NCBI RefSeq assembly: GCF_001429285.1
Contig: NZ_LMJJ01000005.1
Span: 62,001 to 126,000 of the forward strand
Reading direction: 5' to 3'
Length of the DNA stretch: 64,000 nucleotides
From: Ensifer sp. Root278
Lineage (GTDB): Bacteria > Pseudomonadota > Alphaproteobacteria > Rhizobiales > Rhizobiaceae
A model generated the notes under the pieces. The model was not told the origin of the DNA. It worked only from the letters and a program-made list of their open reading frames with translations, and ran no database searches. Each line of letters starts with the position of its first letter. Within the stretch, counting starts at the first letter, position 1. The translations under genes and the position numbers were made by a program. This document shows, in pieces, positions 45,294 to 53,429 of the stretch.

Positions 45294-45962
45294 ATGGCGG
45301 ACACAGCGTCCAGGCTGGTGATTTTCGATTGCGACGGCGTGCTTGTCGATAGCGAGCCGATCTCGCTGGAAGTGCTGGTGGACGTGCTCTCGGCCGCCGG
45401 CGTTCCGATGACCGCCGAGGAGGCGACGGAACGATTTCTCGGGCGCAGCCTGAAAAGCATGTCGGCGATCCTCCACGACGAATATGGCCTCGCCACCGAC
45501 GATGCCTTCCTCGAGGGCATGCGCCTTCGTCTTTATCAGCGCTTCCGCACCGAATTGCAGCCGATTGCAGGAATTCGCGAAGCGGTCGAAGGGCTCGAGG
45601 GCGCGTGCTGCGTCGCCTCGTCCAGCCAGCCGGAACGCATCCGCCTGTCGCTGACCGTCACCGGGCTCATTGACCTCTTCGAGCCCAATATCTTCTCCGC
45701 CACCATGGTGAAACACGGCAAGCCGGCGCCTGATCTCTTCCTGCATGCGAGCCGCGTAATGGGTTTCGCGCCCAGGGATTGCGTCGTCGTCGAGGACAGT
45801 CCGGCGGGTATCGAAGCGGCGAAGGCGGCGGGCATGCGGGTCTTCGCCTTTGCCGGCGGCAGCCATGCCCGATCCGACAGGCACCGCCAAAGTCTCGCGA
45901 ATCTCGGTCCCGACGTGCTGTTTGACGACATGGGCGAATTGTTACAGTTTGTCCGCCGATAG
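45294..45962 (+). CDS. HAD-superfamily hydrolase (sugar-phosphate phosphatase-like)
   Basis: A 222-residue HAD phosphatase, subclass I, with Asp12 and Asp14 in VIFDCDGVLVDSEPIS, the second motif CVASSSQPERI and acidic motif CVVVEDSPAGIEAAKAAGM. It probably acts on a sugar or polyol phosphate. It lies downstream of mtlK and ahead of the FGGY kinase; read-through from the smo promoter is plausible. Confidence 0.9.
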   Translation: MADTASRLVIFDCDGVLVDSEPISLEVLVDVLSAAGVPMTAEEATERFLGRSLKSMSAILHDEYGLATDDAFLEGMRLRLYQRFRTELQPIAGIREAVEGLEGACCVASSSQPERIRLSLTVTGLIDLFEPNIFSATMVKHGKPAPDLFLHASRVMGFAPRDCVVVEDSPAGIEAAKAAGMRVFAFAGGSHARSDRHRQSLANLGPDVLFDDMGELLQFVRR

Positions 45963-45991
45963 CAGGGACAAGAGGGGCGGGACTTTCATTG

Positions 45992-47575
45992 ATGCGTGAA
46001 TTCGTCGTTGCGGTCGATGTCGGCACCGGCAGTGCGCGCGCCGGTATCTTTGACCGGAAGGGCACGCTGCTTGCGCGTGCCGACCTGCCGATTGCCATGA
46101 ACCGGCCGGAAGAAAACCACGCCGAACATGATTCTGAGGATATCTGGCGCGCCGTCTGCGGCGCGGTCAAGGCGGCCAAGGACAAGGCCGGGATCGCCGC
46201 TGAAAGCGTTGCCGCGATCGGCTTCGACGCCACCTGCTCGTTGGTGGTGCGCGACAGCGAAGGCGAGCCGCTATCCGTCAACCGCAAGGGCGAGGCGCGC
46301 TGGGACACGATCGTCTGGCTCGACCATCGGGCGCTCGCCGAGGCAGATTTCTGTACGGCGACCGGCCATCCGGTGCTCGACTTCTCCGGCCGCGTCATGT
46401 CGCCGGAAATGGAAATGCCGAAGCTGATGTGGCTGAAGCGCAACCTGCCGCAACAATGGCAGAAGGCGGGTTTCTTCTTCGACCTGGCCGACTATCTTTC
46501 CTGGCGAGCGACGGGAAGCGCTGCTCGCTCGCGCTGCACGCTGACAGCGAAGTGGAATTATCTGGCGCATGAGAAGCGCGGCTGGCAGCCGGACTATCTC
46601 GAAAAGATCGGGCTTGAAGATCTCATCGAACGCGGCGGACTACCGGAAGAAACGCTGCCGATCGGAAGCTCGATCGGTCATTTGAGCGCTGCGGCCGCCG
46701 CAGAGCTTGGGCTCGACGAAGCCTGCCAGGTGGCGCCGGGTCTGATCGACGCCTATGCCGGTGCGCTCGGCGTCGTCGGCGAGTTTATCGGGAAGCCGGA
46801 GAAGCTCGAAAAACAACTCGCGTTGATCGCCGGTACATCGAGCTGCATTGTCGCCTTTTCCAAGGATATGAAGCCGGGCTTCGGCATGTGGGGCCCCTAT
46901 TACGAAGCGGTTCTTCCGGGCGCCTGGCTGATCGAGGGCGGGCAATCGGCGACAGGTGCGCTGCTCGACCATATCGTGCGGCTGCATGGCGGCGGCATTG
47001 AACCGACGGCAGAGACCCACGGCTGGATCATCGCCCGGGTGCAGGAACTGCGCGCCGAGCAGGGCGCCGCTTTTGCCGATCGCCTGCATGTGCTTCCCGA
47101 TTTCCACGGCAACCGCTCTCCGCTCGCCGACCCGCATGGGCTCGGGGTTATCAGCGGCTTGCCGCTCGATTCCTCCTTCGATGCGCTCTGCCGTCTCTAT
47201 TGGCGCACCTGCGTCGCGATCGCGCTCGGCATCCGTCACATCCTGGAGATGATGCGCGAGGTCGGCTACCAGCTCGACACGCTGCACGTCACCGGCGGCC
47301 ACGTGCGCAACGCGCTTCTGATGGAGCTCTACTGCGATGTGACCGGCTGCCGCGTGGTTGCGCCGCAGGCACCGGACGCGGTGCTGCTCGGTACGGCGAT
47401 GGCAGCTGCGGTTGCCGGCGGCATCCACCGGGATCTCGCCGCCGCAGGGGCGGAAATGGCGTCGGAGGGGCACGAGCGCCTGCCGAACGCAAGTGCTCGC
47501 GGCACCTATGACCGCGATTACCGCCGCTTCCTGGCGCTCTACCGCCATCGTGACGAACTCGACAGGATGCAGTGA
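45992..47575 (+). CDS. FGGY-family carbohydrate kinase (ribulose/xylulose kinase type)
   Basis: A 527-residue ATP-dependent sugar kinase. N-terminal phosphate-binding motif VAVDVGTGSARAGIFD, WLDHRALAEA in the middle, and the C-terminal signature TGGHVRNALLMELYCDVTGCRVV. ATG 45992 is preferred over the adjacent TTG. Context suggests it phosphorylates the ketose made by MtlK or SmoS, for instance xylulose or ribulose from pentitols. The family member here is not decided by reading alone. Confidence 0.9.
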   Translation: MREFVVAVDVGTGSARAGIFDRKGTLLARADLPIAMNRPEENHAEHDSEDIWRAVCGAVKAAKDKAGIAAESVAAIGFDATCSLVVRDSEGEPLSVNRKGEARWDTIVWLDHRALAEADFCTATGHPVLDFSGRVMSPEMEMPKLMWLKRNLPQQWQKAGFFFDLADYLSWRATGSAARSRCTLTAKWNYLAHEKRGWQPDYLEKIGLEDLIERGGLPEETLPIGSSIGHLSAAAAAELGLDEACQVAPGLIDAYAGALGVVGEFIGKPEKLEKQLALIAGTSSCIVAFSKDMKPGFGMWGPYYEAVLPGAWLIEGGQSATGALLDHIVRLHGGGIEPTAETHGWIIARVQELRAEQGAAFADRLHVLPDFHGNRSPLADPHGLGVISGLPLDSSFDALCRLYWRTCVAIALGIRHILEMMREVGYQLDTLHVTGGHVRNALLMELYCDVTGCRVVAPQAPDAVLLGTAMAAAVAGGIHRDLAAAGAEMASEGHERLPNASARGTYDRDYRRFLALYRHRDELDRMQ

Positions 47576-47579
47576 AGCG

Positions 47580-47764
47580 GTAGGCCGAAACGGTCAGGGC
47601 GGGTGCTTGGAACCTTTTGCCCCGTCGCGCATTCTGTTTGCGACCGGACGGTGGCGCGCATAGCCCCCAATGCCGCGCCGGAGGCAGACCGCCGGCCTAC
47701 AACTCACACTCCCCGAGTGAGTTGCACATACCAGCCAGTGCCTTCCCTCGGCACTGGCTGTCGT
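47580..47764. ncRNA. Candidate structured RNA between the FGGY kinase and phyR
   Basis: GTAGGCCG (from about 47581) pairs with CGGCCTAC (to about 47701), closing a roughly 120-base domain. Inside, CGGTC pairs with GACCG, GTCGC with GCGAC, and GGCGCG with CGCGCC. Two hairpins follow: AACTCAC/GTGAGTT with loop ACTCCCCGA, and CAGCCAGTGCC/GGCACTGGCTG with loop TTCCCT. The C-rich, Shine-Dalgarno-complementary loops resemble rhizobial trans-acting sRNAs. Strand is unresolved and no known Rfam family was recognised. Confidence 0.4.
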
Positions 47765-47963
47765 GTTTCCGGGGTAAGCCAAAGAGATGCTGCGGGAAAT
47801 GTGAAACGGCGGGGTGAGGCCGGCTGACATGAAGTCGCGCCGGCGAGTGTGCCTCCGCGCGAATATCGGGAAGTGGCGCAAATATCAGGAACGGCTGATT
47901 TCGGGAAAACCGGCCATTCGCCGCTTCGACGAAACGGTAAAATGGACTACGGCGTCGCGGCCC

Positions 47964-48046
47964 TGTGTGACGCGCGACGCTGTAGCCCTTTGAATGACCT
48001 GCATGTTCTTGCCTTTAACCGGCTGCGATCAAAGGGAACATGCAGG
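47964..48046 (-). repeat. RIME-like palindromic mosaic repeat, family A copy 4
   Basis: Perfect 11-bp ends CCTGCATGTTC (47998-48008) and GAACATGCAGG (48036-48046), with the ATTCAAAGGGCTACAGCG module on the minus strand. It lies directly beyond the phyR stop codon. The stretch 47765-47963 between the candidate RNA and this repeat shows nothing recognisable. Confidence 0.85.
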
Positions 48047-48052
48047 TTGCAC

Positions 48053-48847
48053 TCAGGCCGCCGCCTTGGTCGATTCGTTGAAGAACAACGCCTGACTGAT
48101 CAGTGCCTTGACCATATCCGGGTTGAACGGCTTGGTGACCAGGAAGGTCGGTTCCGGCCGCTCGCCGGTCAGGAGCCGTTCCGGGAAAGCGGTGATGAAG
48201 ATCACCGGAATGGCGCTCGTCTTCAGGATGTCGTTGACCGCGTCGATGCCTGAGCTGCCGTCGGCGAGCTGGATATCGGCAAGCACCATGCTTGGCCGCG
48301 TCCTCTTGTAGAGGGCGATCGCTTCGTCGCGCGTCCGGGCGATGCCGGTGACCCGATGGCCGAGGCTTTCGACCATCTGTTCGATATCGATGGCGATCAG
48401 CGGTTCGTCCTCGATGATCATGATATCGGTCGCGACCTGGCGCGAGATTTCCTGCGAGGCGCGGTCGAGCAGGCTGCCGACCTTATCGGTGGACACGTCG
48501 AGAACCTCGGCGGCCTCCTCGGGACGGAAACCTTCGACCGAGACCAGCAGGAAGGCCTGGCGGGCAAGGGGCGAAACGGTTGCGAGATTGATCGATGCGC
48601 GCTGTTCCCAGGCAAAAGGCGAGATCGGTTCCGGCACAAGCACGGACGAGGAACCGAAAAGTGAGGTGAAGAGCCGGAACAGGCCAACGCGATCATTGCT
48701 CGCTTCCGGGAAAATCGACGTGTCGGCGATCAGCGCTTCGAGAACGGCAGCGACATAGGCGTCGCCTGATGTCTGCGAGCCGGTCAGCGCGCGCGAATAG
48801 CGGCGCAGATACGGCAGAAGCGGTGCTATCCGCGTGGACAATGTCAT
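48053..48847 (-). CDS. phyR: Anti-anti-sigma response regulator PhyR (RsiB1)
   Basis: The partner-switch regulator of the general stress response, 264 residues. An N-terminal sigma-like domain (residues 1-135, PLARQAFLLVSVEGFRPEEAAEVLDV) mimics an ECF sigma to bind NepR. A C-terminal receiver domain has the acidic pair Glu146-Asp147, phospho-acceptor Asp191 (MVLADIQL) and Lys239 (LVTKPF). When phosphorylated it sequesters NepR and frees RpoE2. An EcfG-type promoter sits about 45-65 bases upstream, giving positive feedback. Confidence 0.95.
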   Translation of the reverse strand: MTLSTRIAPLLPYLRRYSRALTGSQTSGDAYVAAVLEALIADTSIFPEASNDRVGLFRLFTSLFGSSSVLVPEPISPFAWEQRASINLATVSPLARQAFLLVSVEGFRPEEAAEVLDVSTDKVGSLLDRASQEISRQVATDIMIIEDEPLIAIDIEQMVESLGHRVTGIARTRDEAIALYKRTRPSMVLADIQLADGSSGIDAVNDILKTSAIPVIFITAFPERLLTGERPEPTFLVTKPFNPDMVKALISQALFFNESTKAAA

Positions 48848-48889
48848 AGGGGAACTCCCTCGGGTATCTTTCTACGGTGACGTTGCGAG

Positions 48890-48914
48890 AACGCCGGACG
48901 TAAAAAAAGGTTCC
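48890..48914 (-). promoter_or_regulatory. RpoE2/EcfG-type promoter of phyR
   Basis: On the minus strand GGAAC (48910-48914) and CGTT (48890-48893) are 16 bases apart, matching the alphaproteobacterial general-stress sigma consensus. It is back-to-back with the nepR promoter. Confidence 0.85.
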
Positions 48915-48919
48915 GCGAG

Positions 48920-48945
48920 GGAACATTTCAATTTTCTGCTGCGTT
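48920..48945 (+). promoter_or_regulatory. RpoE2/EcfG-type promoter of nepR-rpoE2
   Basis: GGAAC (48920-48924) and CGTT (48942-48945) are separated by 17 bases on the + strand, 37 bases before the nepR start. Confidence 0.87.
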
Positions 48946-48982
48946 ATGGCGGCTATGGACACTCGAAGGCGACAGTTTGACA

Positions 48983-49177
48983 ATGAAATATAAAACAGGG
49001 GCAGGGCGGACTACCGGCACGACCTTACGGACAGAAGACCCAAATGCGCAGATCGCAGCAAAGCTGAAAGCGCTTTATCAGTCCGTGCAGGAAGAGGCGA
49101 TACCCGCGCGTTTTCTCGATCTTCTGGAAAAGCTCGACGCAGCCGAGCAGCAATCGGCGCTGCAGGGCAGGGAGTAA
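48983..49177 (+). CDS. nepR: Anti-sigma factor NepR (RsiA1)
   Basis: A 64-residue anti-sigma factor that holds RpoE2 inactive until PhyR removes it. The conserved core is PNAQIAAKLKALYQSVQEEAIPARFLDLLEKLD, the two-helix NepR signature. It is recognised from this core and its invariant position between phyR and the sigma gene. ATG 48983 is chosen over TTG 48977. It lies 8 bases before rpoE2. Confidence 0.93.
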   Translation: MKYKTGAGRTTGTTLRTEDPNAQIAAKLKALYQSVQEEAIPARFLDLLEKLDAAEQQSALQGRE

Positions 49178-49185
49178 GTGCCAGA

Positions 49186-49740
49186 ATGTCGTCCGAAAAA
49201 AATGATTTCAAGCGAGAGATGCTTGCCGCCTTGCCGAGCCTGCGTGCCTTCGCCATGTCGTTGATCGGTCGCCACGACCGTGCCGACGATCTGGTGCAGG
49301 ACACGATCATGAAGGCCTGGGCGAAGCAGGACCATTTCGAGATGGGCACCAATATGAAGGCCTGGCTCTTCACGATCCTGCGCAACGAGCTCTACAGCCA
49401 GATGCGCAAGCGCGGGCGCGAGGTGCAGGACACCGACGGTCACTTCACCGAGTCGCTGGCCCATCATCCCGAGCAATACGGCTCGCTCGACCTGCAGGAT
49501 TTCCGGCGCGCGCTCGAGATGCTGCCGCCGGACCAGCGCGAAGCGATCATCCTGGTCGGAGCTTCCGGCTTCTCCTACGAGGAGGCGGCGACGATCTGCG
49601 GCTGTGCCCTTGGCACGATCAAGAGCCGGGTCAACCGCGCGCGTCAGCGGCTGCAGGATATCCTGCAGGTGAAGGGTGAAAACGACTACGGGCCGGATGA
49701 AACCTCGGCTCCGATCACGTCGCGGGCCTTCATCTCCTGA
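49186..49740 (+). CDS. rpoE2: General stress response ECF sigma factor RpoE2 (EcfG)
   Basis: An ECF15-type sigma factor of 184 residues. Region 2: LPSLRAFAMSLIGRHDRADDLVQDTIMKAW; region 4: LPPDQREAIILVGASGFSYEEAATICGCALGTIKSRVNRARQRL. It drives starvation, heat and desiccation genes through GGAAC/CGTT promoters, including its own operon. It has a terminator about 15 bases after its stop. Confidence 0.96.
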   Translation: MSSEKNDFKREMLAALPSLRAFAMSLIGRHDRADDLVQDTIMKAWAKQDHFEMGTNMKAWLFTILRNELYSQMRKRGREVQDTDGHFTESLAHHPEQYGSLDLQDFRRALEMLPPDQREAIILVGASGFSYEEAATICGCALGTIKSRVNRARQRLQDILQVKGENDYGPDETSAPITSRAFIS

Positions 49741-49754
49741 GGGAAGAATTTCGG

Positions 49755-49792
49755 GCAGGACACCGTTGCAAAAGTGGCGGTGTCCTGCTTTC
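49755..49792 (+). terminator. Terminator of the nepR-rpoE2 operon
   Basis: The stem GCAGGACACCG (49755-49765) / CGGTGTCCTGC (49778-49788) with a 12-base loop is followed by TTTC. Confidence 0.8.
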
Positions 49793-49853
49793 ACTGGCGG
49801 CTTGAGCCCAAGGGGGACACGCCGTGACGGCTGGCATCGACTGACGAATGCGC

Positions 49854-49938
49854 AGTGATGACGATTTTGGGGCGAGACGCTCCAGAATCGAGCGGGATGC
49901 GGGTGGATCGCCAGGGCTTCCTCATCTCGTTCAGATTG
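49854..49938 (-). repeat. Shortened family B repeat
   Basis: GATGACGATTTTGGGGCGAG and GAGCGGGATGCGG are family B modules in the minus orientation, with the middle lost. It lies just upstream of the histidine kinase gene. Confidence 0.6.
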
Positions 49939-49952
49939 AGAATTGAGACCGT

Positions 49953-51455
49953 ATGCACGTGAGGACAGAGAAAACGGACCCGCCCGTGACGAAGCTGCTC
50001 GACGCGCCCGAGCGTCTTGGCGTTCTGCATGCGACCGTCCCCGACATGGCCATCCCGGATCGGGATTTCGACGGGATCGTCGAAATTGCTGCCGGGCTTT
50101 TCGACGCTCAGATCGCACTGGTGACGCTGATCGACCGCGAATGGCAGTGGTTCAAGGCGGCCGTCGGTACCGACGAGACCCGTGCTCCCTCCGAAGAGGC
50201 GTTTTGCCCGCATGTGACGGCGGCGGCCGACGCCAGCCTCGTCGTGCTCGACGCTTCGACCGATCCGCGGTTCGCGCGCCACCGACAGGTCAAGGGGCCG
50301 CCATTTCTGCGCTTCTATGCCGGTGCGCCGATCGTGCTCGACGGGCAGGCAGTGGGCACGGTTTGTGTGTTCGACGACAAGCCGCGCGCTGAGGTGTCGC
50401 AACCGCTCATCCACCAATTATGCCGGCTTGCCGCGCTCGCAGCCTCGCTCTTCAAGGTCAAGGACGAAGCCCGTCGGCGCGCTCTAAAGGAGGCGGCGTT
50501 GTCGCGCGAGGAGCAGCGGCACGCGATGGCGCTCGAAGCGGCCAACATCGGCAGCTGGCTTTGGGATATCCGCTCAGGTGCGATCGCCGGCAACAGCGCA
50601 TTGAAACGTATGTTCGGACTTTCGGCCGAGCGTTCGGTTGGCGTCCGGGACATCTTCGGCGCGATCCACGTCGACGACCGCGGCGCGACTTTCGCCAAGC
50701 TTCGCCAGGCGATGAAGGCTGACGATGAATATGACGGCATGTTCCGCATTGGCGATACCGGCCGCTGGCTGCTTGGCCGCGGCCGCGTGCACGACCGTGA
50801 CGGCAAGGGCAATCCGCTTACGTTCATCGGCGTGACGATCGATGTCACCGACCAGCAGGCTTCGGCGCAGCGCACTCGGCTCCTGCTCAAGGAGCTCAAT
50901 CATCGGGTCAAGAACACACTGGCCATGCTGCAATCGCTTGCGCGCCAGACGCTTCGCCAGACGAGCGACCCGGCCGAATTCATGACCGCGTTTGCCGGCC
51001 GCTTGCAGGCGATCTCCGAGGCGCATGGTCTGCTCTCTGATCACGAGTGGGGCACCATCCGGCTTGCCGACCTGATCGCCAAGCAACTGCTGCCGCATGT
51101 GAGCGCCTATGCGGACCAGATCGAACTGCACAAGGACGAAGTGTCGCTTGGTCCCGACCAGGCCGTCGGCCTCGGGCTGGTCCTGCACGAGCTTGCAACC
51201 AACGCCGTGAAATACGGATCGCTGTCGGTGCCGAAAGGCAAGGTGGTATTGACGGCGCGAAACGTCGTCGAAGACGGCGACACCGTTCTTCATCTCACCT
51301 GGACCGAGGTTGGTGGGCCGCCGGTGCGCGAGCCAAAGCGGCGCGGCTTCGGCTCCATCCTCATCGAGCGCAGCCTCGACAAGGTGCTGGGTAGTTCGGT
51401 GAAGGTGGAGTATCTCCCCGCCGGGGTCACAGCGCTGATCCGGTTGCCGCTCTAA
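49953..51455 (+). CDS. rsiC: Sensor histidine kinase of the general stress locus (RsiC-like)
   Basis: A 500-residue soluble sensor kinase. GAF domain about residues 35-170, PAS about 190-302, then a HisKA_2/HWE dimerisation box with phospho-acceptor His317 in KELNHRVKNTLAMLQSLA and ATPase N-box HELATNAVKYGSL. Kinases of this type phosphorylate PhyR. Its place beside rpoE2 matches RsiC in S. meliloti. No transmembrane segment is seen, so it senses a cytoplasmic signal. Confidence 0.9.
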   Translation: MHVRTEKTDPPVTKLLDAPERLGVLHATVPDMAIPDRDFDGIVEIAAGLFDAQIALVTLIDREWQWFKAAVGTDETRAPSEEAFCPHVTAAADASLVVLDASTDPRFARHRQVKGPPFLRFYAGAPIVLDGQAVGTVCVFDDKPRAEVSQPLIHQLCRLAALAASLFKVKDEARRRALKEAALSREEQRHAMALEAANIGSWLWDIRSGAIAGNSALKRMFGLSAERSVGVRDIFGAIHVDDRGATFAKLRQAMKADDEYDGMFRIGDTGRWLLGRGRVHDRDGKGNPLTFIGVTIDVTDQQASAQRTRLLLKELNHRVKNTLAMLQSLARQTLRQTSDPAEFMTAFAGRLQAISEAHGLLSDHEWGTIRLADLIAKQLLPHVSAYADQIELHKDEVSLGPDQAVGLGLVLHELATNAVKYGSLSVPKGKVVLTARNVVEDGDTVLHLTWTEVGGPPVREPKRRGFGSILIERSLDKVLGSSVKVEYLPAGVTALIRLPL

Positions 51456-51476
51456 CGGGATCGCACCCGCCATTGA

Positions 51477-51507
51477 GACGACTGACTTGCTGCGTGCATC
51501 AGTCGTC
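51477..51507. terminator. Hairpin between convergent rsiC and membrane-protein genes
   Basis: GACGACTGA pairs with TCAGTCGTC; the right arm covers the stop codon of the minus-strand gene. There is no clear T-run, so termination is only suspected. Confidence 0.35.
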
Positions 51508-51930
51508 GTGTTTGCGTCCGCGTCGCTTGCCGGTGCCGAGAAGCGCGCCGATCGCAACAGCCGTCGCGACGGCGAGAAGCGGCTGTTTGCGCAGGATGCC
51601 GGCGGCCGCGAGCAGGGTCAGATTGGTCTGCATTTGCGTGCGACGGCGGCGTTCTTCCTGGCGCCGCCGGTCACGGTTCTGCAGAGACATGAGGATGCCA
51701 ACCAGCACCAGCGCGGTGGCGACAAGCGCCCCGGCGATTGCAGCCGCGGCCGCGACCGGGGAATAGCGCGCGCTGAGATAAAGGAAGGCGGCGGCTAGCG
51801 CGAAGACATAGGCGGTGACGAGCAACAGCCCTATGACGCTCCATAGGGCTGCGTTGCGCTTCACACGAGAGGCGGCGGCGCTGATATCGGCGGCCAAGAG
51901 GCTGGCCAGGGCGGCCGTCAATGGTCCCAT
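51499..51930 (-). CDS. Small membrane protein, phage-holin-family-like (YqjE type)
   Basis: A 143-residue protein with two central helices (about residues 28-52 and 58-82) and a third toward the C-terminus, followed by a basic tail (GKRRGRKHDD). The arrangement resembles DUF1469/YqjE proteins annotated as holin-like. It lies downstream of a DUF883 gene on the same strand, the usual yqjD-yqjE pairing. Function unknown; no sign of a prophage nearby. Confidence 0.75.
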   Translation of the reverse strand: MGPLTAALASLLAADISAAASRVKRNAALWSVIGLLLVTAYVFALAAAFLYLSARYSPVAAAAAIAGALVATALVLVGILMSLQNRDRRRQEERRRRTQMQTNLTLLAAAGILRKQPLLAVATAVAIGALLGTGKRRGRKHDD

Positions 51931-51959
51931 GCGTTACTCCCCGTCGTGATAGGGCCTCT

Positions 51960-52015
51960 TAGGCTAGGTCGGGATACGGGCGGAAAACCTATCTGTTTTT
52001 CCTCATCTCGTTCGA
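51960..52015. repeat. Core fragment of a family B repeat
   Basis: GGGATACGGGCGGAAAACC and TTTTTCCTCATCTCG resemble the central fold of the family B palindrome. It lies between the two small membrane-protein genes. Confidence 0.45.
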
Positions 52016-52059
52016 AACCGCGAGCCGTTGCCCGCGGGTCCGGTTCGACCGACTGCAAA

Positions 52060-52428
52060 TCAGCGCCGAAGCAGCGCCGCCACCGCGAGCCCAATCAGGG
52101 CGGCGGCGCCGAGCGTGGCGATGGGATGCTCGCGAACGGCGTGGCGGACCTGTTTTTCTGTGCCGGCATAACGGTCGCGAAGTTCGGCCAGCAGGTCTTC
52201 GCCGCTTGCCAGCAATTCGCTGATGCCGGCTTCGGCCTGTTCACGGGCGTCCTGTGCCTTGCCACGTGCCTGCTTTGAGGCGGCCGCTCCACGATCGGCC
52301 AGCAATGCGACGAGCGTTGCCACATCACTGCGCAACTCGCCCAGTTGTTCTTCGATGGAGATATCGGCGAGCTTGCCGTTGCTTTTTGTCGATCGCGAGC
52401 TCGAGCCGGAGAAGAGGCTAGGCGCCAT
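52060..52428 (-). CDS. DUF883/ElaB-YqjD-like ribosome- or membrane-associated protein
   Basis: A 122-residue protein with a long amphipathic helix (residues 25-95) and a single C-terminal membrane helix HPIATLGAAALIGLAVAALL, the YqjD/ElaB layout. E. coli YqjD is stress-induced and tethers ribosomes to the membrane; that function is only a possibility here. GGGAG precedes the ATG. It is close to the general-stress locus, but no GGAAC/CGTT promoter was found upstream. The 200-base gap to hmuV holds nothing clear. Confidence 0.82.
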   Translation of the reverse strand: MAPSLFSGSSSRSTKSNGKLADISIEEQLGELRSDVATLVALLADRGAAASKQARGKAQDAREQAEAGISELLASGEDLLAELRDRYAGTEKQVRHAVREHPIATLGAAALIGLAVAALLRR

Positions 52429-52629
52429 GATGGATACTCCCTTTCACGCATGCGCCGGCCGCGAACGGTCGGCGCAGTCTGACGGTACCGGCGAGCACAA
52501 CTAGAGGCCCTTGCCGGCGCTTCGGGAGAACAACGCACAAGTGCGGAAATTGTTTCGATAAATCTTGGTGTTGAGGCTTGAGAAATCCGGAAGCCCCAAC
52601 AGGCATCTACCGGGTCCTCGGGCGTGGCG

Positions 52630-53421
52630 TCAGAGCGATGCTGTCTGCGGCAGGACGAACGGCACGTGCGGCGCCGGTGCGACACCCACCTGCATGCGGC
52701 AGCCGAAGACGGCTTCCATCGTCTCGTCGGTCAGAACCTCGCGCGGCGTGCCGCAGGCGCGGACCTTGCCGGCTTTCATCATCACCATTCGGTCGGCGAA
52801 CATGGCCGTCAGGTTGAGGTCGTGCATCACTGCGACGACCCCGCCGCCGCGTTCGCAGAACTTGCGGGCGAGCTGCATGATCCCGAGCTGGTGGCGGATA
52901 TCGAGGCTCGACACCGGTTCGTCGAGCAGCAGGTAGCGCGGCTCGCCGTCGATGACCGGATCGGTGATCTGGCAGAGGACGCGGGCAAGCTGCACGCGCT
53001 GCTGCTCGCCGCCCGACAGTTCCTGGTAGAAGCGTCCGGCAAAGCCGGCCAGGTCCACCGCTTCCAACGCCTCGGCCGTGACCCGGTCGTGCACGGCGGG
53101 ATCCACATTGGCACCGGCGGCAAGACCCAATCTCACGACCTCGCGCACGGTGAAGGGGAAGGAGATGACCGTAGACTGGGGCAGCACGCCGCGCATCAGC
53201 GCGAGCTCCCATGGCTTCAGCCCCCGCAGGTCGCGGCCATTGATGCGGATCGTTCCGCTCGACGGCGAAAGCTCCCCGGAGATCGCCTTCAGCGTCGTGG
53301 TCTTGCCGGAGCCGTTCGGGCCGACGATGGCGGTCAGTGCGCCGGGCAGCGCCTCGAGCGAGACGCCGTGGATGACGGGTCGCCCGCCAAGGCGAACGGA
53401 GAGATTGGAAACGTTGATCAT
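52630..53421 (-). CDS. hmuV: Heme ABC transporter ATP-binding protein HmuV
   Basis: The ATPase of the heme importer, 263 residues. Walker A GPNGSGKTT, signature LSGGEQQRVQLARVL, Walker B LLLDEPVSSLD. Last gene of the hmuPSTUV operon, 8 bases after hmuU. Confidence 0.96.
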   Translation of the reverse strand: MINVSNLSVRLGGRPVIHGVSLEALPGALTAIVGPNGSGKTTTLKAISGELSPSSGTIRINGRDLRGLKPWELALMRGVLPQSTVISFPFTVREVVRLGLAAGANVDPAVHDRVTAEALEAVDLAGFAGRFYQELSGGEQQRVQLARVLCQITDPVIDGEPRYLLLDEPVSSLDIRHQLGIMQLARKFCERGGGVVAVMHDLNLTAMFADRMVMMKAGKVRACGTPREVLTDETMEAVFGCRMQVGVAPAPHVPFVLPQTASL

Positions 53422-53429
53422 GGTTTCGC

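Noticed and set aside
47725-47764. Cobalamin riboswitch-like GGGAAGGC and GCCAGTG pieces on the minus strand
   Set aside because: The pieces simply form a perfect hairpin with each other, the B12-box order is missing, and no cobalamin gene is near.
48850-48881. Another GGAAC on the + strand near the phyR start
   Set aside because: The next CGTT is 23 bases away, too far for the EcfG consensus, and two better promoters are present in the same gap.
49742-49768. GGAAG-N17-CGTT upstream of the histidine kinase
   Set aside because: The -35 differs from GGAAC at the last base and the -10 lies inside the rpoE2 terminator stem.
51499-51930. Holin-like protein as a sign of a prophage
   Set aside because: No integrase, lysin, capsid or other phage gene is near; the pair with DUF883 better fits a housekeeping envelope pair.
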